The notes beneath the pieces were generated by a model. That model saw only the letters and a list, made by a program, of their open reading frames with translations. It did not search any database and was not told where the DNA came from. Shown in pieces: positions 24,660 through 34,362 of a stretch of 64,000 nucleotides of DNA. Positions within the stretch are counted from its first letter, which is position 1; every line of letters starts with the position of its first letter. The stretch comes from JBIOHP01 sp044449065 (lineage in GTDB: Bacteria > Bacteroidota > Ignavibacteria > UBA10030 > SZUA-254). Where the stretch lies: the NCBI GenBank assembly GCA_044449065.1, contig JBIOHP010000024.1:1-64000 (forward strand), in the 5' to 3' direction. Position numbers and translations under genes: made by a program.

Positions 24660-26828
24660 ATGATTCCAGCCGAAATATCGTTGTCACTGCGCGGTAACGT
24701 TCTTCTTGCCATCGTTTTGGTGATAGGGGGAATCATTGCCGCGTTTGCCTACTATCGGTATACGCTTCCCCCTCTTCCGCCGCGCCGACGGATCTTGCTT
24801 TCAATCGTGCGTTCGTTCAGTCTCGCGCTGCTCTTGTTGTTATTCTTTGAACCGATCATCCGCATTGTGCACAGGGATGAACAACGCCCGAGGATCGCCG
24901 TGTTGATCGACGATACCCAAAGCATGACGGTAAAGGATAAACAGGGTGAACGCGCAGCTCTTATGCGGCAATGGCTGCATGACGACAGGTTAAAAAAACT
25001 TCCGGGTCCTGTTGAGGCGAGGTATTATACCTTCAGCTCAAAGCTGCGCCCCGGGAATCCTTCCGTCCCGGATTCGATAGCGTTTGGCGGAGAGACTACC
25101 GATCTTTCCACGGTATTCGCGCAGCTCAAAGACCGGCTGGTGAAAGAAAATATTCAAGCGGCAGTTGTGCTCAGCGACGGCGATTATACCGTTGGAAAAA
25201 ATCCCGTTTACGACGCCAAATCGTTGGGTATTCCCATCTATGCCATCGGCGTGGGAGATACAAACGAGCAGAAGGATATTCTCGTTGAGAAAATTGTGAC
25301 CAATACTGTTGCGTATGCCGAGACGAAAGTTCCGGTTCAAATAACGGTGAGAAGTTCCGGATACAACGGAGAAAATGTTGAAGTGCATATCGCCGAGGGG
25401 AAGAATGTTCTTGATCGCAAGATGATTCAGCTTGCCGAAGGAACCAGGGAATATCATGTAGATTTGTCCGTTGAACCGAAAGAAGAAGGCGTGAAGAAAT
25501 ATGTCGTGAGCGTTTCAACCTTGCCCGGAGAATTGACCGACAGGAACAACTCGCAGACTGTTTTCATGAGGGTTCTTAAAAGCAAATTAAAAATACTCAT
25601 CTTCGCAGGCGCGCCCTCGCCGGATGTTCCAGCCGTACGCCAGGCTCTTCTGGAAGACAGCCATTTTTCAGTGAATGTCTTCGTTCAAAAGAATTCGACG
25701 GATTTTTATGAAGGAAGATTTTCACAATCGCAGCTCGATAGCGCCGATTGTTTTGTTTTTATCGGATACCCGGGACGCATAACTTCACCCGGACTTCTCA
25801 CACAATTAAAAGACGCCATAGACCGGACCAAAAAACCGTTGATGTTTGTCGCAAGCGCAACAATCGATTATCAAAAGCTTGCCGTGTTTCAATCGTACCT
25901 TCCATTTACCTGGAACGCCGCTCCCGGTGAAATGCAGGTTTTTCCCGCTGTGATCGACCGGTATAAGAATCATCCCTTGATCACGCTTGAGGGGGGCATG
26001 ACTGCCGACGCCTGGACAGAGCTTCCGCCTCTGAATAAAAACAATACATCATTCCGGGCAAAAGCTGAATCGCAGGTGCTTTGCGCTGTTTCAGTCCAAA
26101 ATGTTATTCTTCCCGAACCTTTAGTCGCTATCCGGAACGTTAACCGCTTCCGTTCCTACGCAATCACGGGACAAAATGTGTGGCAGTGGCGGTTAATGGC
26201 GCAGGGGAATCCGCACACGGAGAAATTTTTTCCCCTCCTGATGTCGAATGTTATCCGGTGGCTGACGACGAAAGAGGATGCGAAAAATGTCCGGATTATC
26301 CCGTCAAAACAAATTTTCACAACGGCTGAACCTGTGGATTTTACCGCGCAGGTGTACGATGAACAGCTTGAGCCGATGGATAATGCCGAGGTCAACGTGG
26401 ATATTCACAAAGCGGACGAGTCATCCCAGATCGCTCTTCATGCGGTCGGCAACGGAGTGTACGAGGGGAGCGCTGAAGGGCTGGGTGAAGGAGATTATAC
26501 CTATTCCGGCAAAGTAAACGCGAACGGGCGATTATACGGGGAAGACGCCGGGCGCTTTTCCATCGGCGGAGTCAACGTTGAATTTCTCGAGACCCGGATG
26601 AACAAACAACTTTTGGAGCAACTATCATTTACAACGAACGGAAAATATTATGATCTCGCCGGGTCGGGATCCCTCAACGACGATTTACTCCATGCAAATC
26701 AATTTGCTTCAAAGGAGTTAGTGCAGGCAAGTGAAATTGAATTGTGGAACTGGCAGTATTTCCTGGCGGCGCTGGTGCTGCTCTTCGCTATTGAGTGGTT
26801 TATCCGGAAAATTAACGGGATGTTGTAG
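24660..26828 (+). CDS. Membrane protein with VWA-like domain
   Basis: 722 residues. Two N-terminal membrane helices (residues about 10-30 and 45-65) precede a VWA-like fold starting RIAVLIDDTQSM; the metal-site motif is DDTQS rather than the canonical DxSxS. A large beta-rich middle follows, including a class I glutamine-amidotransferase-like stretch (KILIFAGAPSPDV, FVFIGYPG), and a final helix near the C-terminus (WQYFLAALVLLFAIEWF). Proteins of this layout accompany MoxR ATPases in FCB bacteria. It ends the operon. Confidence 0.8.
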   Translation: MIPAEISLSLRGNVLLAIVLVIGGIIAAFAYYRYTLPPLPPRRRILLSIVRSFSLALLLLLFFEPIIRIVHRDEQRPRIAVLIDDTQSMTVKDKQGERAALMRQWLHDDRLKKLPGPVEARYYTFSSKLRPGNPSVPDSIAFGGETTDLSTVFAQLKDRLVKENIQAAVVLSDGDYTVGKNPVYDAKSLGIPIYAIGVGDTNEQKDILVEKIVTNTVAYAETKVPVQITVRSSGYNGENVEVHIAEGKNVLDRKMIQLAEGTREYHVDLSVEPKEEGVKKYVVSVSTLPGELTDRNNSQTVFMRVLKSKLKILIFAGAPSPDVPAVRQALLEDSHFSVNVFVQKNSTDFYEGRFSQSQLDSADCFVFIGYPGRITSPGLLTQLKDAIDRTKKPLMFVASATIDYQKLAVFQSYLPFTWNAAPGEMQVFPAVIDRYKNHPLITLEGGMTADAWTELPPLNKNNTSFRAKAESQVLCAVSVQNVILPEPLVAIRNVNRFRSYAITGQNVWQWRLMAQGNPHTEKFFPLLMSNVIRWLTTKEDAKNVRIIPSKQIFTTAEPVDFTAQVYDEQLEPMDNAEVNVDIHKADESSQIALHAVGNGVYEGSAEGLGEGDYTYSGKVNANGRLYGEDAGRFSIGGVNVEFLETRMNKQLLEQLSFTTNGKYYDLAGSGSLNDDLLHANQFASKELVQASEIELWNWQYFLAALVLLFAIEWFIRKINGML

Positions 26829-26876
26829 GAAGAATTAATTGCGACGACCCCCCCGCCTGCAATTTGCCGCGCCGCC

Positions 26877-27422
26877 CTATTTATTTGATAAATTGTCTTT
26901 CAGCGCGGTTGAAGTTTCCTGTATAATCTTGTTCGATTCGTATGTTTGAAGATCGCGGATGGTATTGTGAATCCGCTGGATGGACGATTCGATCCTATCG
27001 AGCCACTTGAGAATTTCGGCGTCGTTTTCAAACTTTCGCCGGATTTCCCTCGTCGTAACAGAGATTACCGCAAGCGGATTGTTGACGTTATCCTGAAGAA
27101 GCATGGTGATATCATTCAGAAGAGTCTCATGGATCTGCTGGCGATCAAGGGCTCGTTCGATCTCGTAGCGGCGTTCCTGCTCGGCTTTCTGACTCTTTCG
27201 AATTTTCAATACCTGCAAGAAAGCCGCGGCCGCGATCCACATGAAAAACAATGAATCGTACTGAAAGAAATAATCGAGGAATGATTCCCTCTGTTTCCGG
27301 TGGAACAATTCCACCGAAGAGAAAAGATAATAAATATAGATTACAATCGCGGCGAGGATCGCGGGGTATTTTTCCGCTAACTGTCGGATTTTGTTCCAGA
27401 CGGATTTAAAAAATTCTTTCAT
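26877..27422 (-). CDS. Membrane protein resembling a degenerate histidine kinase
   Basis: 181 residues. Two membrane helices (about 20-37 and 55-70) are followed by a charged linker and a helical hairpin reading ITMLLQDNVNNPLAVISV, then a second helix with RIESSIQRIHNTIRDL. The hairpin resembles the dimerisation/phosphoacceptor domain of histidine kinases (H-E-x-x-NPL), but the expected His is replaced (LLQD) and no ATPase domain follows. It may be a sensor or dimerisation remnant that regulates another kinase. It lies convergent to the VWA gene and divergent from the TPR operon. Confidence 0.65.
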   Translation of the reverse strand: MKEFFKSVWNKIRQLAEKYPAILAAIVIYIYYLFSSVELFHRKQRESFLDYFFQYDSLFFMWIAAAAFLQVLKIRKSQKAEQERRYEIERALDRQQIHETLLNDITMLLQDNVNNPLAVISVTTREIRRKFENDAEILKWLDRIESSIQRIHNTIRDLQTYESNKIIQETSTALKDNLSNK

Positions 27423-27761
27423 ATTCCGTTATATTCGTATTCAATCCTTTAATTTCTTTCTCCGGGGTGTTTTTCAATGATTATTTCAGAAGAATTTCCT
27501 TGAGATATCAAGTTTATCGACCGTGTTTTATCTTGTGGAGAGCAGAATCATTAGATTAGAATACGAAAATGGGGTGAGAATATCAAGAAGGGAATAAAGG
27601 ATCAATGATTGGATTCAATTACCGGACAGCGGCAAAACACAAATATCGGAGGATTATGACCATCCGGATCGATAATATTGTTCTATAGACTTTAATAACT
27701 TATATTATTATTATACGTAGTGTAACGATGAAAATATTCTGTTTTATAGGAGTGGCAGTTC
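27423..27761. other. Divergent AT-rich intergenic region
   Basis: 339 bp between the kinase-like gene (minus) and the TPR operon (plus). Apart from the promoter at 27678-27706 I see no further feature or small gene. Confidence 0.55.
27678..27706 (+). promoter_or_regulatory. Promoter of the TPR/EnvC operon
   Basis: TTGTTC (27678-27683), 17 bp, TATATT (27701-27706), 56 bp before the ATG at 27762. Confidence 0.45.
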
Positions 27762-29459
27762 ATGATTAAATTAATTCAGGCCGGGCTTTGCATCATTTTA
27801 ATTTCATTCACGCTGGGGGGATGCTCAAGTACGAAGACCGCTGCCGTTCAGGAGGATGTTTTTAAGCCGAATCGCGATTTGGCATTAAGTCATTTCATCG
27901 CCGGATCGACTCTCGATCAAAAAGAAGATTACGCATCGGCTATCCTTGAATATCAGGAAGCGCTCATGTACGATCATGATCCCGCCATCTACTATGCCAT
28001 CTCAAAAGATTACGCCGTCCTTGGTAAAAACCAAATGGCAATTCAGAATGGCAAGCAAGCGGTCGCTCTCGATCCACAGAAACGGGAATATCATGATAAC
28101 CTTGCCGATATTTATCTCCACTCTTTTCAATTTGACGACGCAGAGAGAGAATACACAGAGTGCATTCGCGTCGATTCTACCGACCGCCAAGCATGGTACA
28201 TGCTGGGGAAGCTGCTTCAGTTAACCAAACCTCAGACCGCGCTAACATTTTACCAAAAATATATTGATTTCTTCGGACCCGATATCGACATCTATGGTCA
28301 GGTGGCGCAAATCTATAATATTCTTGGCAAAACCGACATGCTTATCAAAACTCTGAAAGAGATGATAATGCTCGATCCGGACAATTATGATGTAAAACAA
28401 ACGCTTGCCGATAAATATCTCCAGACGGATAGCATCGATAGCGCAATGAAGCTGTACCTTGACGTTCTACGCGCGCAACCCCATGATTATCTTGCCCGCG
28501 CGTCATTAGCGCACGCCTATTTGCTGAAACATGATCCCGCACGCGCCGCAGAACAGGTGCAGATGGTAATGAAGGACAGTCTCAGTCTTGACGCGCAGAT
28601 ACAATTCGGACAGGCATTTGTTTCCGTTATCGAGAACGATTCAGCGGTTGCCCCGCTTGCCGTCAACCTTTTCGAAACAATTAAAAAAGCGAACCCCGAC
28701 GACTGGCGTTCGTACTGGTTCCTTGGCGCTATCGCGAACATCACCCATGAAGATTCCGTGGCGCTGGTATACTTCCGGAAGGTAACGCAGCTTGCCGCCT
28801 GGAATGTGGATGGGTGGGTCGCAATCGCATCGATGTATTATGACGCCGGAAAGTTCGACCGCGCAATCGAGGTGATGGAGGAAGCCAAACAGCACGTTCC
28901 AAATGAATACCGGGTCTATTTTCTGCTCGGGATTTCGCAGCAGCGGATGCGCAACGATATTGATGCGGCGAAAGCGTTGGAGCATGCTCTTATGTTGAAC
29001 GATAAAAATGTTGACGTCTTTAGCTCGCTTGGCCTGGTCTATGATGAAATGAACAGGCACGATGATTCGGATAGCATGTATGAACGGGCGTTGAGGCTCG
29101 ATCCCCATAACCATCTTGTATTAAATAATTATGGGTATAGTTTATCGGAGCGCGGAATTCAACTCGACCGCGCGCTGAAAATGTCCGAGGAAGCGCTCCG
29201 GCAGCAGCCGGATAATCAATCGTATCTCGATACAAAAGGATGGATTAATTTTAAATTGGGACGATACGATGAAGCCGAATCTGCCGTCCGTCGCGCGATT
29301 GAGCTTGGAAGTAAAAGTCCGGTTATCACCGAACATCTCGGCGATATTTATTCCAGGTTAAATCAAAAAGAGAAAGCGATCGAATACTGGAAAAAAGCCC
29401 TTGAGTACGGCAGCACGAGCGTCGGCTTGAAAGATAAGATTCAACGGGGAAGTTTGTGA
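27762..29459 (+). CDS. TPR-repeat lipoprotein
   Basis: 565 residues. A lipoprotein signal ends at TLGGCSST (Cys near 21). The rest is a string of tetratricopeptide repeats, for example ASAILEYQEALMYDHDPAIY, a later block with YLHSFQFDDAEREYTECI, and clear late repeats around NNYGYSLSERGIQLDRALKM and LGDIYSRLNQKEKAIEYW. It is probably a scaffold at the outer membrane. It is the first gene of a four-gene operon; its TGA overlaps the GTG of the DUF4292 gene. Confidence 0.9.
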   Translation: MIKLIQAGLCIILISFTLGGCSSTKTAAVQEDVFKPNRDLALSHFIAGSTLDQKEDYASAILEYQEALMYDHDPAIYYAISKDYAVLGKNQMAIQNGKQAVALDPQKREYHDNLADIYLHSFQFDDAEREYTECIRVDSTDRQAWYMLGKLLQLTKPQTALTFYQKYIDFFGPDIDIYGQVAQIYNILGKTDMLIKTLKEMIMLDPDNYDVKQTLADKYLQTDSIDSAMKLYLDVLRAQPHDYLARASLAHAYLLKHDPARAAEQVQMVMKDSLSLDAQIQFGQAFVSVIENDSAVAPLAVNLFETIKKANPDDWRSYWFLGAIANITHEDSVALVYFRKVTQLAAWNVDGWVAIASMYYDAGKFDRAIEVMEEAKQHVPNEYRVYFLLGISQQRMRNDIDAAKALEHALMLNDKNVDVFSSLGLVYDEMNRHDDSDSMYERALRLDPHNHLVLNNYGYSLSERGIQLDRALKMSEEALRQQPDNQSYLDTKGWINFKLGRYDEAESAVRRAIELGSKSPVITEHLGDIYSRLNQKEKAIEYWKKALEYGSTSVGLKDKIQRGSL

Positions 29460-30223
29460 GTCGAAATTCCGGCGCGGTAATCATCATCGTTCTCTTCTTG
29501 CTGAACGGATGCGCCGCGCATAAAGAATCTGTAAAAAATCTCAATTTATCGCTGCCGGAAGTTCTGGCTAAAGTTCGCGAACGTAATTCGTTCATTAAAA
29601 CATTGAAAGGCGGCGGAGCGATTACCGTCGAAGCTCCAAAAGTATCGAACAACGGTTCGTTTGACGTCGATTTGAAAAAACCGGATTCAATGCTAGTTGA
29701 GTTCCATGGTCCATTCGGTCTTCATGTCGGAACGCTGTCTCTGGATCGCGATCAGTTTATTTTTTATAACAGGATGGAAAATACAGCCGTGATCGGCAAG
29801 CCCGATGGCAGAACTCTTGAAGCAATGTTTCACCTCGATATGGAGTTTAATGAAATCCTGCACGCCTTCACGGGCGAATTTCCGCTTTCGGTCGAGAATG
29901 ATTCGCTGGTGCGGTTTTATGTTGAAAAAGATTCTTATACAGCTATTTTTAAAGATGAACAGGGTACAAAGGAGTATCATATCGACGCCGGTGATTTCAT
30001 TATTAACAGTTATCGCACGCTCGATTCGACCGGCGAGGTGGTGATGAACGCATCGGCAAGCAGACCAACTTCCGTTGAGAATTTTGAAATGCCGACTCTT
30101 TTGCGGGTGATTTTTCCGAAGGAACGGCGGAGCATCACGATTTATTATCATGATATTCATCTAAACGAACCGGTAGAATGTTATTTCACTCTCCCCGATA
30201 ATGTCGATCACATTTATCGTTGA
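29456..30223 (+). CDS. DUF4292/LolA-LolB-like lipoprotein
   Basis: 255 residues, starting GTG 29456 and overlapping the TPR gene by 4 bp. The lipobox is LLNGCAA (Cys near 19). The beta-rich body with IKTLKGGGAITVE and FEMPTLLRVIFPKERRSITIYY fits the DUF4292 family, thought to share the LolA/LolB lipoprotein-carrier fold. A role in lipoprotein insertion or outer-membrane maintenance is inferred from fold and neighbours. Confidence 0.75.
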   Translation: MSRNSGAVIIIVLFLLNGCAAHKESVKNLNLSLPEVLAKVRERNSFIKTLKGGGAITVEAPKVSNNGSFDVDLKKPDSMLVEFHGPFGLHVGTLSLDRDQFIFYNRMENTAVIGKPDGRTLEAMFHLDMEFNEILHAFTGEFPLSVENDSLVRFYVEKDSYTAIFKDEQGTKEYHIDAGDFIINSYRTLDSTGEVVMNASASRPTSVENFEMPTLLRVIFPKERRSITIYYHDIHLNEPVECYFTLPDNVDHIYR

Positions 30224-31458
30224 TGAAACTAAGGATACAATTTCTTATCGCTGTTATCGCAATACTTTTCCTGCCGCAGGTTTTAACATGCGGCGGCGGG
30301 GAAGATCTCAAAAATAAGCAGGCGAAATTAGAAAAACTACGCGATGAAATTCAACAATATGAGGATAGGATCAAGGACAGGGAGAAAAAAGAATCTTCTA
30401 CGCTTGATCTGCTGGATACCTACGACCGCCAGATGAACCTCGTTCGGAAACTTATCAACGGTCTCCACGAACAGGAAGTAACGCTCCAGCAAAATATTAC
30501 GCAGACGCGGGGAACAATCCGCGATCTGGAAGGACAGCTTGGATTCCTGAAAATAAATTACGCGCATTATGTTTCCTCCCTCTACCGGTATGGTCGAACG
30601 TACGATCTGGAGCTGCTGCTCAGCTCGAAATCGGTCAACCAGGTATTGATTCGTTCCGAATATCTGAAACGGTTTTCGGAGCAGCGGAAAAACGACATGG
30701 ATAAAATATCCGATAAGAAAGATGCCCTTGAGGAAGAAACCATGAAGCTCCAGCAGCAGCTCGGCGAACAGCGCGATCTTATCTCCGCAAAAGCGCAGGA
30801 GGAACAAACGCTCGCCGCGAAAGTGAAGAAACGAAAAGTGATGCTGGCGGAAATCCGGCGCGATAAGAAAAATCTTAAGCGAGAAATCCAGCGGACTACA
30901 GCAGCGGCGAAAGACCTCGAAAATTTGATAACAAAACTTATCGAAGAAGAACATCAGCGAAAATTGCTCGAAGCCCGGAAAGCCAAAGAAAATAATACGA
31001 ACGTTTCTCCGTCGCCCTCCACGGAGACAGCCGGAAAAGCGTTCATGGAAAAACGCGGAAGGATGCGATGGCCCGTCGGTCAGGGGAAAATAGTGGCGCA
31101 TTTCGGGAATCACCAGCACCCGATCCTCCATACCATTACCCAGAACACCGGGATTGATATCTCATTGCCGGTGGGAAGCGACGTCGACGCCACATCCGAG
31201 GGCCAGGTTTCCGCGATATCCTGGCTTCCCTCATTTGGAAATTTGATAATTCTGGATCACAACAACGGATTTCGCACAGTGTACGCGCATCTCTCCGAAA
31301 TAACGGTGTCCGAAGGTCAGCATGTTGCCGAGGGTTCGACTATCGGCAAGAGCGGTGAATCATTAGACGGTCCCGTTCTGCATTTTGAACTCTGGAAGGA
31401 CCGGGAAAAACAAGATCCTGAACTCTGGCTTGCGCCACGCGGCTTATCGAAACGTTGA
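30223..31458 (+). CDS. EnvC-like M23 family protein with incomplete zinc site
   Basis: About 411 residues from ATG 30223. A signal sequence precedes a long coiled coil (residues about 25-250, Glu/Lys-rich heptads), then a LytM/M23 domain from about 281 (GRMRWPVGQGKIVAHFG). The first zinc-ligand motif reads NTGIDI where active enzymes have His before TGID; the later YAHL and LHFEL His residues remain. It therefore resembles EnvC/NlpD activators of cell-wall amidases rather than an active peptidase. It sits between the DUF4292 and CHASE2 genes with stop-start overlaps. Confidence 0.85.
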   Translation: MKLRIQFLIAVIAILFLPQVLTCGGGEDLKNKQAKLEKLRDEIQQYEDRIKDREKKESSTLDLLDTYDRQMNLVRKLINGLHEQEVTLQQNITQTRGTIRDLEGQLGFLKINYAHYVSSLYRYGRTYDLELLLSSKSVNQVLIRSEYLKRFSEQRKNDMDKISDKKDALEEETMKLQQQLGEQRDLISAKAQEEQTLAAKVKKRKVMLAEIRRDKKNLKREIQRTTAAAKDLENLITKLIEEEHQRKLLEARKAKENNTNVSPSPSTETAGKAFMEKRGRMRWPVGQGKIVAHFGNHQHPILHTITQNTGIDISLPVGSDVDATSEGQVSAISWLPSFGNLIILDHNNGFRTVYAHLSEITVSEGQHVAEGSTIGKSGESLDGPVLHFELWKDREKQDPELWLAPRGLSKR

Positions 31459-31460
31459 TA

Positions 31461-34103
31461 ATGAATGTTGAACGGATAAAATTTTTACTGATCGGAGCGG
31501 GGATCGCTCTTGTGATTCTCCTCGTCACTTCGTTGATACCGGCGACGGTAGATTCAATCGACCGGACATTTCTCTGGACTGAATATCATTTACGCGGAGA
31601 ACAACGAGTCGATTCTTCCGTCGTGATTTTGTATTTCAGCAGCGACGATCTTGCCATTTTGGGGGACTTGCCTCTCAAACGCAGCTACTATGCTTTGTTG
31701 GTGAACGCACTCAACGATATCGGAGCGAAGGTGATCGGGTTTGATATTGGCTTCACCGAGGAAGATAAAGAACACGCTGAATATGACCGGCTGTTTTGTT
31801 CGATCGTAAAAAAATCCGGCAATGTGGTGGTGAGCGGATATTTCCGATCATTACTCGGCGAGCGGACAAGCCAAACTCCGAGGTCGTCGAACAATATCGG
31901 ATATCCGATTCAACCGCCGCAGACAGGATTCTACGGGAATCAACCGGAATTTCCCTATAACGCTCTTCTCTCGAGTTCGGCAGGATTTGGTCATACAAAT
32001 CTCGACGATAATTTCAAAATTCCCCTTTTGGTCAATTATGGAAATCAGGAAGTTCCCTCATTTTTTCTGGAAGTATTGAGGGTGGCTCTGGATGTTCCAA
32101 GATCGAATATCTTGTTCAAGAATAATTCCCTCGCTATTTCGTCTCCGGTAAAATCGATCGTTATTCCCACCGATAACCGGACAAGAATCAATATTAATTA
32201 TGCCGGAAAAATCGGATTATTTCCCGTTTATCCGGTGATCCAGTTCCTTAAAGCTTACGACACGCTGAAGATGGGGATATCGCCGGCATTACAGGTGGAA
32301 AACATAAAAGGAAAAATAGTGCTCGTCGGCATAATTGCCGAGGGCAGGAGCGCGTTTATCCCCACGCCATTCCAAACGCAATTTCCTTCAATCGGTATTC
32401 ACGCTATGGCAATACATAATGCAATAGAAGGCAGTTTCCTCACCATTGCGCCGCAGGGCGTCGAATTTAGCGTTGCACTTCTCATCGCAATTCTCTGTAC
32501 GTTGTTTTTATCCAACCTCAATCAAAAACAAGCAGCATCGGGATTCATCGGCTTGATTGTCATTTCAACCGCTGTCCTGGTTATTCTGTACATTCATTTG
32601 AATATCTTCGTGCCGCCGACGAGAATTTTGATAACGGCAGTCGGAGTTTCTCTCTTGTTGCTAATTATCAGGCACCAGCAGGTTCAAAATCAACTCCACA
32701 CGCTGTCTACGGAACGAAGCTCTATTATACATCATCTCCAGGAAAAGGAATCCATCCTTGCCGCGCTTGAAAAAGAACTGAACGACGCGAAAGAGCTCAA
32801 GAACAACGAGGGGAGAATCAATCTTATTGAGGATGTTAGAAAATTTAAGAATCAGATTGAACAGTTAAAATTGAAGGCGGAGCAATCACAACCCGCAGTT
32901 ATGAATGGAACTTCTTCGGCGGGCGTGCTAAAGGATTTTTACGGAATATTGTACCACTCAAACGGTCCCATGACTCCGGTGATCGATTTTGTGAAAATGA
33001 TCGCCGATAACGATGCGCCGGTGTTGATCCTCGGAGAGAGCGGAACGGGTAAAGAATTAGTCGCGAAGGGAATCCACCAACTCGGCAACAGAAAGCAAAA
33101 ACCGTTTATCGCGGTGAATTGCGGCGCGTTGACTGAAACGCTGTTAGAGAGCGAGTTGTTCGGGCATGAGAAGGGCGCATTCACCGGCGCTGTGAAAGAA
33201 AAGCCCGGCAGGTTTGAATTAGCCGATGGAGGAACGATCTTTCTGGATGAAATCGGAGAAACAAGCGAAGCGTTTCAGGTTAAACTGTTGCGGGTCATTC
33301 AGGAAGGCGTATTCGAACGGGTTGGAGGAATCAAACCCCGGCAAGTGAATGTGCGCGTGATAACCGCGACGAACAGAGATATTAAACACGAGGTTCAGAA
33401 GAAGTCCTTCAGGGAAGATCTCTATTACCGCCTGAATGTATTTACCGTGCAACTGCCCCCGTTGCGCGAGAGGATTCAGGATCTGCCCCATCTCATCAAT
33501 GCGTTCATCGTTGCCGAGTCGCCATCGCTGTTGATAAGCGTAGGCGCCCTCGAGCTCCTCCAAAATTACGAATGGAAAGGAAATATCCGGGAGTTGCAGA
33601 GCGTTATCAAGCGCGCCGTTTTACTTGCGCGCGCGGAGAACCGTATGATCATCCATACGAAAGATTTACCGGAAGAACTCCATCCAAAATCGACTGTTGC
33701 CGTAAAGATTGAAGAAAAAATTATGGATTCTATCCGGCGAAAGCAGTTTAGCCGAAATGCCATCTCCGAAACGGCACTGGAATTAGGGGGTTTAAATCGC
33801 GGGACGGTATCGGAATATTTCCGGGGAGAATGTTTTCGAATTTTCGTTGAACAACGATTCGATGTCCGCGCCACGGCATTAGCCATCGCAGGCACTACGG
33901 AGAGCGAAATCGTTGAAAAAGTGGAAAAAAGGTTTATCGAATTCCTTCAAAATGCGACGGAAAATGTGAACTTTTCAAAGCCAATCGAAGAGATTAAATC
34001 CGCATCCAAGCCAAAATATAAAAATCTTGCACTACGGTATCACCCCATGCTTGATTCAATTATTGAAGCTTATTATAATAGAAAATGGTCCTTCGACCAT
34101 TGA
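31461..34103 (+). CDS. Membrane-bound CHASE2 sensor with sigma-54 AAA+ domain
   Basis: About 880 residues from ATG 31461. One N-terminal membrane helix precedes an extracytoplasmic CHASE2 domain (about 40-325), then three membrane helices (about 330-410) and a coiled coil. The sigma-54 activator AAA+ domain follows: Walker A GESGTGKE near 525, GAFTGA near 572, GGTIFLDEIGE near 589. GAFTGA is intact, so it should contact sigma-54. The C-terminus is not a standard Fis HTH: after LPEEL a helical region includes ALELGGLNRGTVSEYF. CHASE2 is usually joined to kinases or cyclases, so the direct join to a sigma-54 activator makes a one-protein signalling route from envelope to promoter. Confidence 0.88.
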   Translation: MNVERIKFLLIGAGIALVILLVTSLIPATVDSIDRTFLWTEYHLRGEQRVDSSVVILYFSSDDLAILGDLPLKRSYYALLVNALNDIGAKVIGFDIGFTEEDKEHAEYDRLFCSIVKKSGNVVVSGYFRSLLGERTSQTPRSSNNIGYPIQPPQTGFYGNQPEFPYNALLSSSAGFGHTNLDDNFKIPLLVNYGNQEVPSFFLEVLRVALDVPRSNILFKNNSLAISSPVKSIVIPTDNRTRININYAGKIGLFPVYPVIQFLKAYDTLKMGISPALQVENIKGKIVLVGIIAEGRSAFIPTPFQTQFPSIGIHAMAIHNAIEGSFLTIAPQGVEFSVALLIAILCTLFLSNLNQKQAASGFIGLIVISTAVLVILYIHLNIFVPPTRILITAVGVSLLLLIIRHQQVQNQLHTLSTERSSIIHHLQEKESILAALEKELNDAKELKNNEGRINLIEDVRKFKNQIEQLKLKAEQSQPAVMNGTSSAGVLKDFYGILYHSNGPMTPVIDFVKMIADNDAPVLILGESGTGKELVAKGIHQLGNRKQKPFIAVNCGALTETLLESELFGHEKGAFTGAVKEKPGRFELADGGTIFLDEIGETSEAFQVKLLRVIQEGVFERVGGIKPRQVNVRVITATNRDIKHEVQKKSFREDLYYRLNVFTVQLPPLRERIQDLPHLINAFIVAESPSLLISVGALELLQNYEWKGNIRELQSVIKRAVLLARAENRMIIHTKDLPEELHPKSTVAVKIEEKIMDSIRRKQFSRNAISETALELGGLNRGTVSEYFRGECFRIFVEQRFDVRATALAIAGTTESEIVEKVEKRFIEFLQNATENVNFSKPIEEIKSASKPKYKNLALRYHPMLDSIIEAYYNRKWSFDH
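34084..34101 (+). terminator. Hairpin at the 3' end of the CHASE2 gene
   Basis: AATGGTC, loop CTTC, GACCATT: a perfect 7-bp stem formed by the last codons of the gene. There is no T-run after it, so terminator function is uncertain. Confidence 0.35.
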
Positions 34104-34362
34104 ATTTAGTCTCGGTGATGGTCTTAACTGCGTGAAATTATAAATTCCCGCGGTTCATCCGATAAATCCCGCTCTTCGTTTTGTATAATTAATCGTCTAT
34201 TCGGAATCATTTCATCCAATTCTCCCTAAATTCGCCATCTTTGAGTTCTGGCATACTGATTGATATTCTATAGTATGCAACTATGACTCACGCCTTGATT
34301 CCATGATTAGTGGTTCGCTGGTATGAGAAATATGATTCGTAGTAGTTATGCAATACGTAAAA

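Noticed and set aside
30337..31131. 264-codon minus-strand frame over the EnvC-like gene
   Set aside because: The coiled-coil codon pattern of envC produces a Phe/Leu-rich antisense frame; no independent start or motif.
34240..34270. Sigma-54 promoter upstream of the lipoprotein at 34620
   Set aside because: TGGCAT is present but the -12 GC element is not at the required distance.
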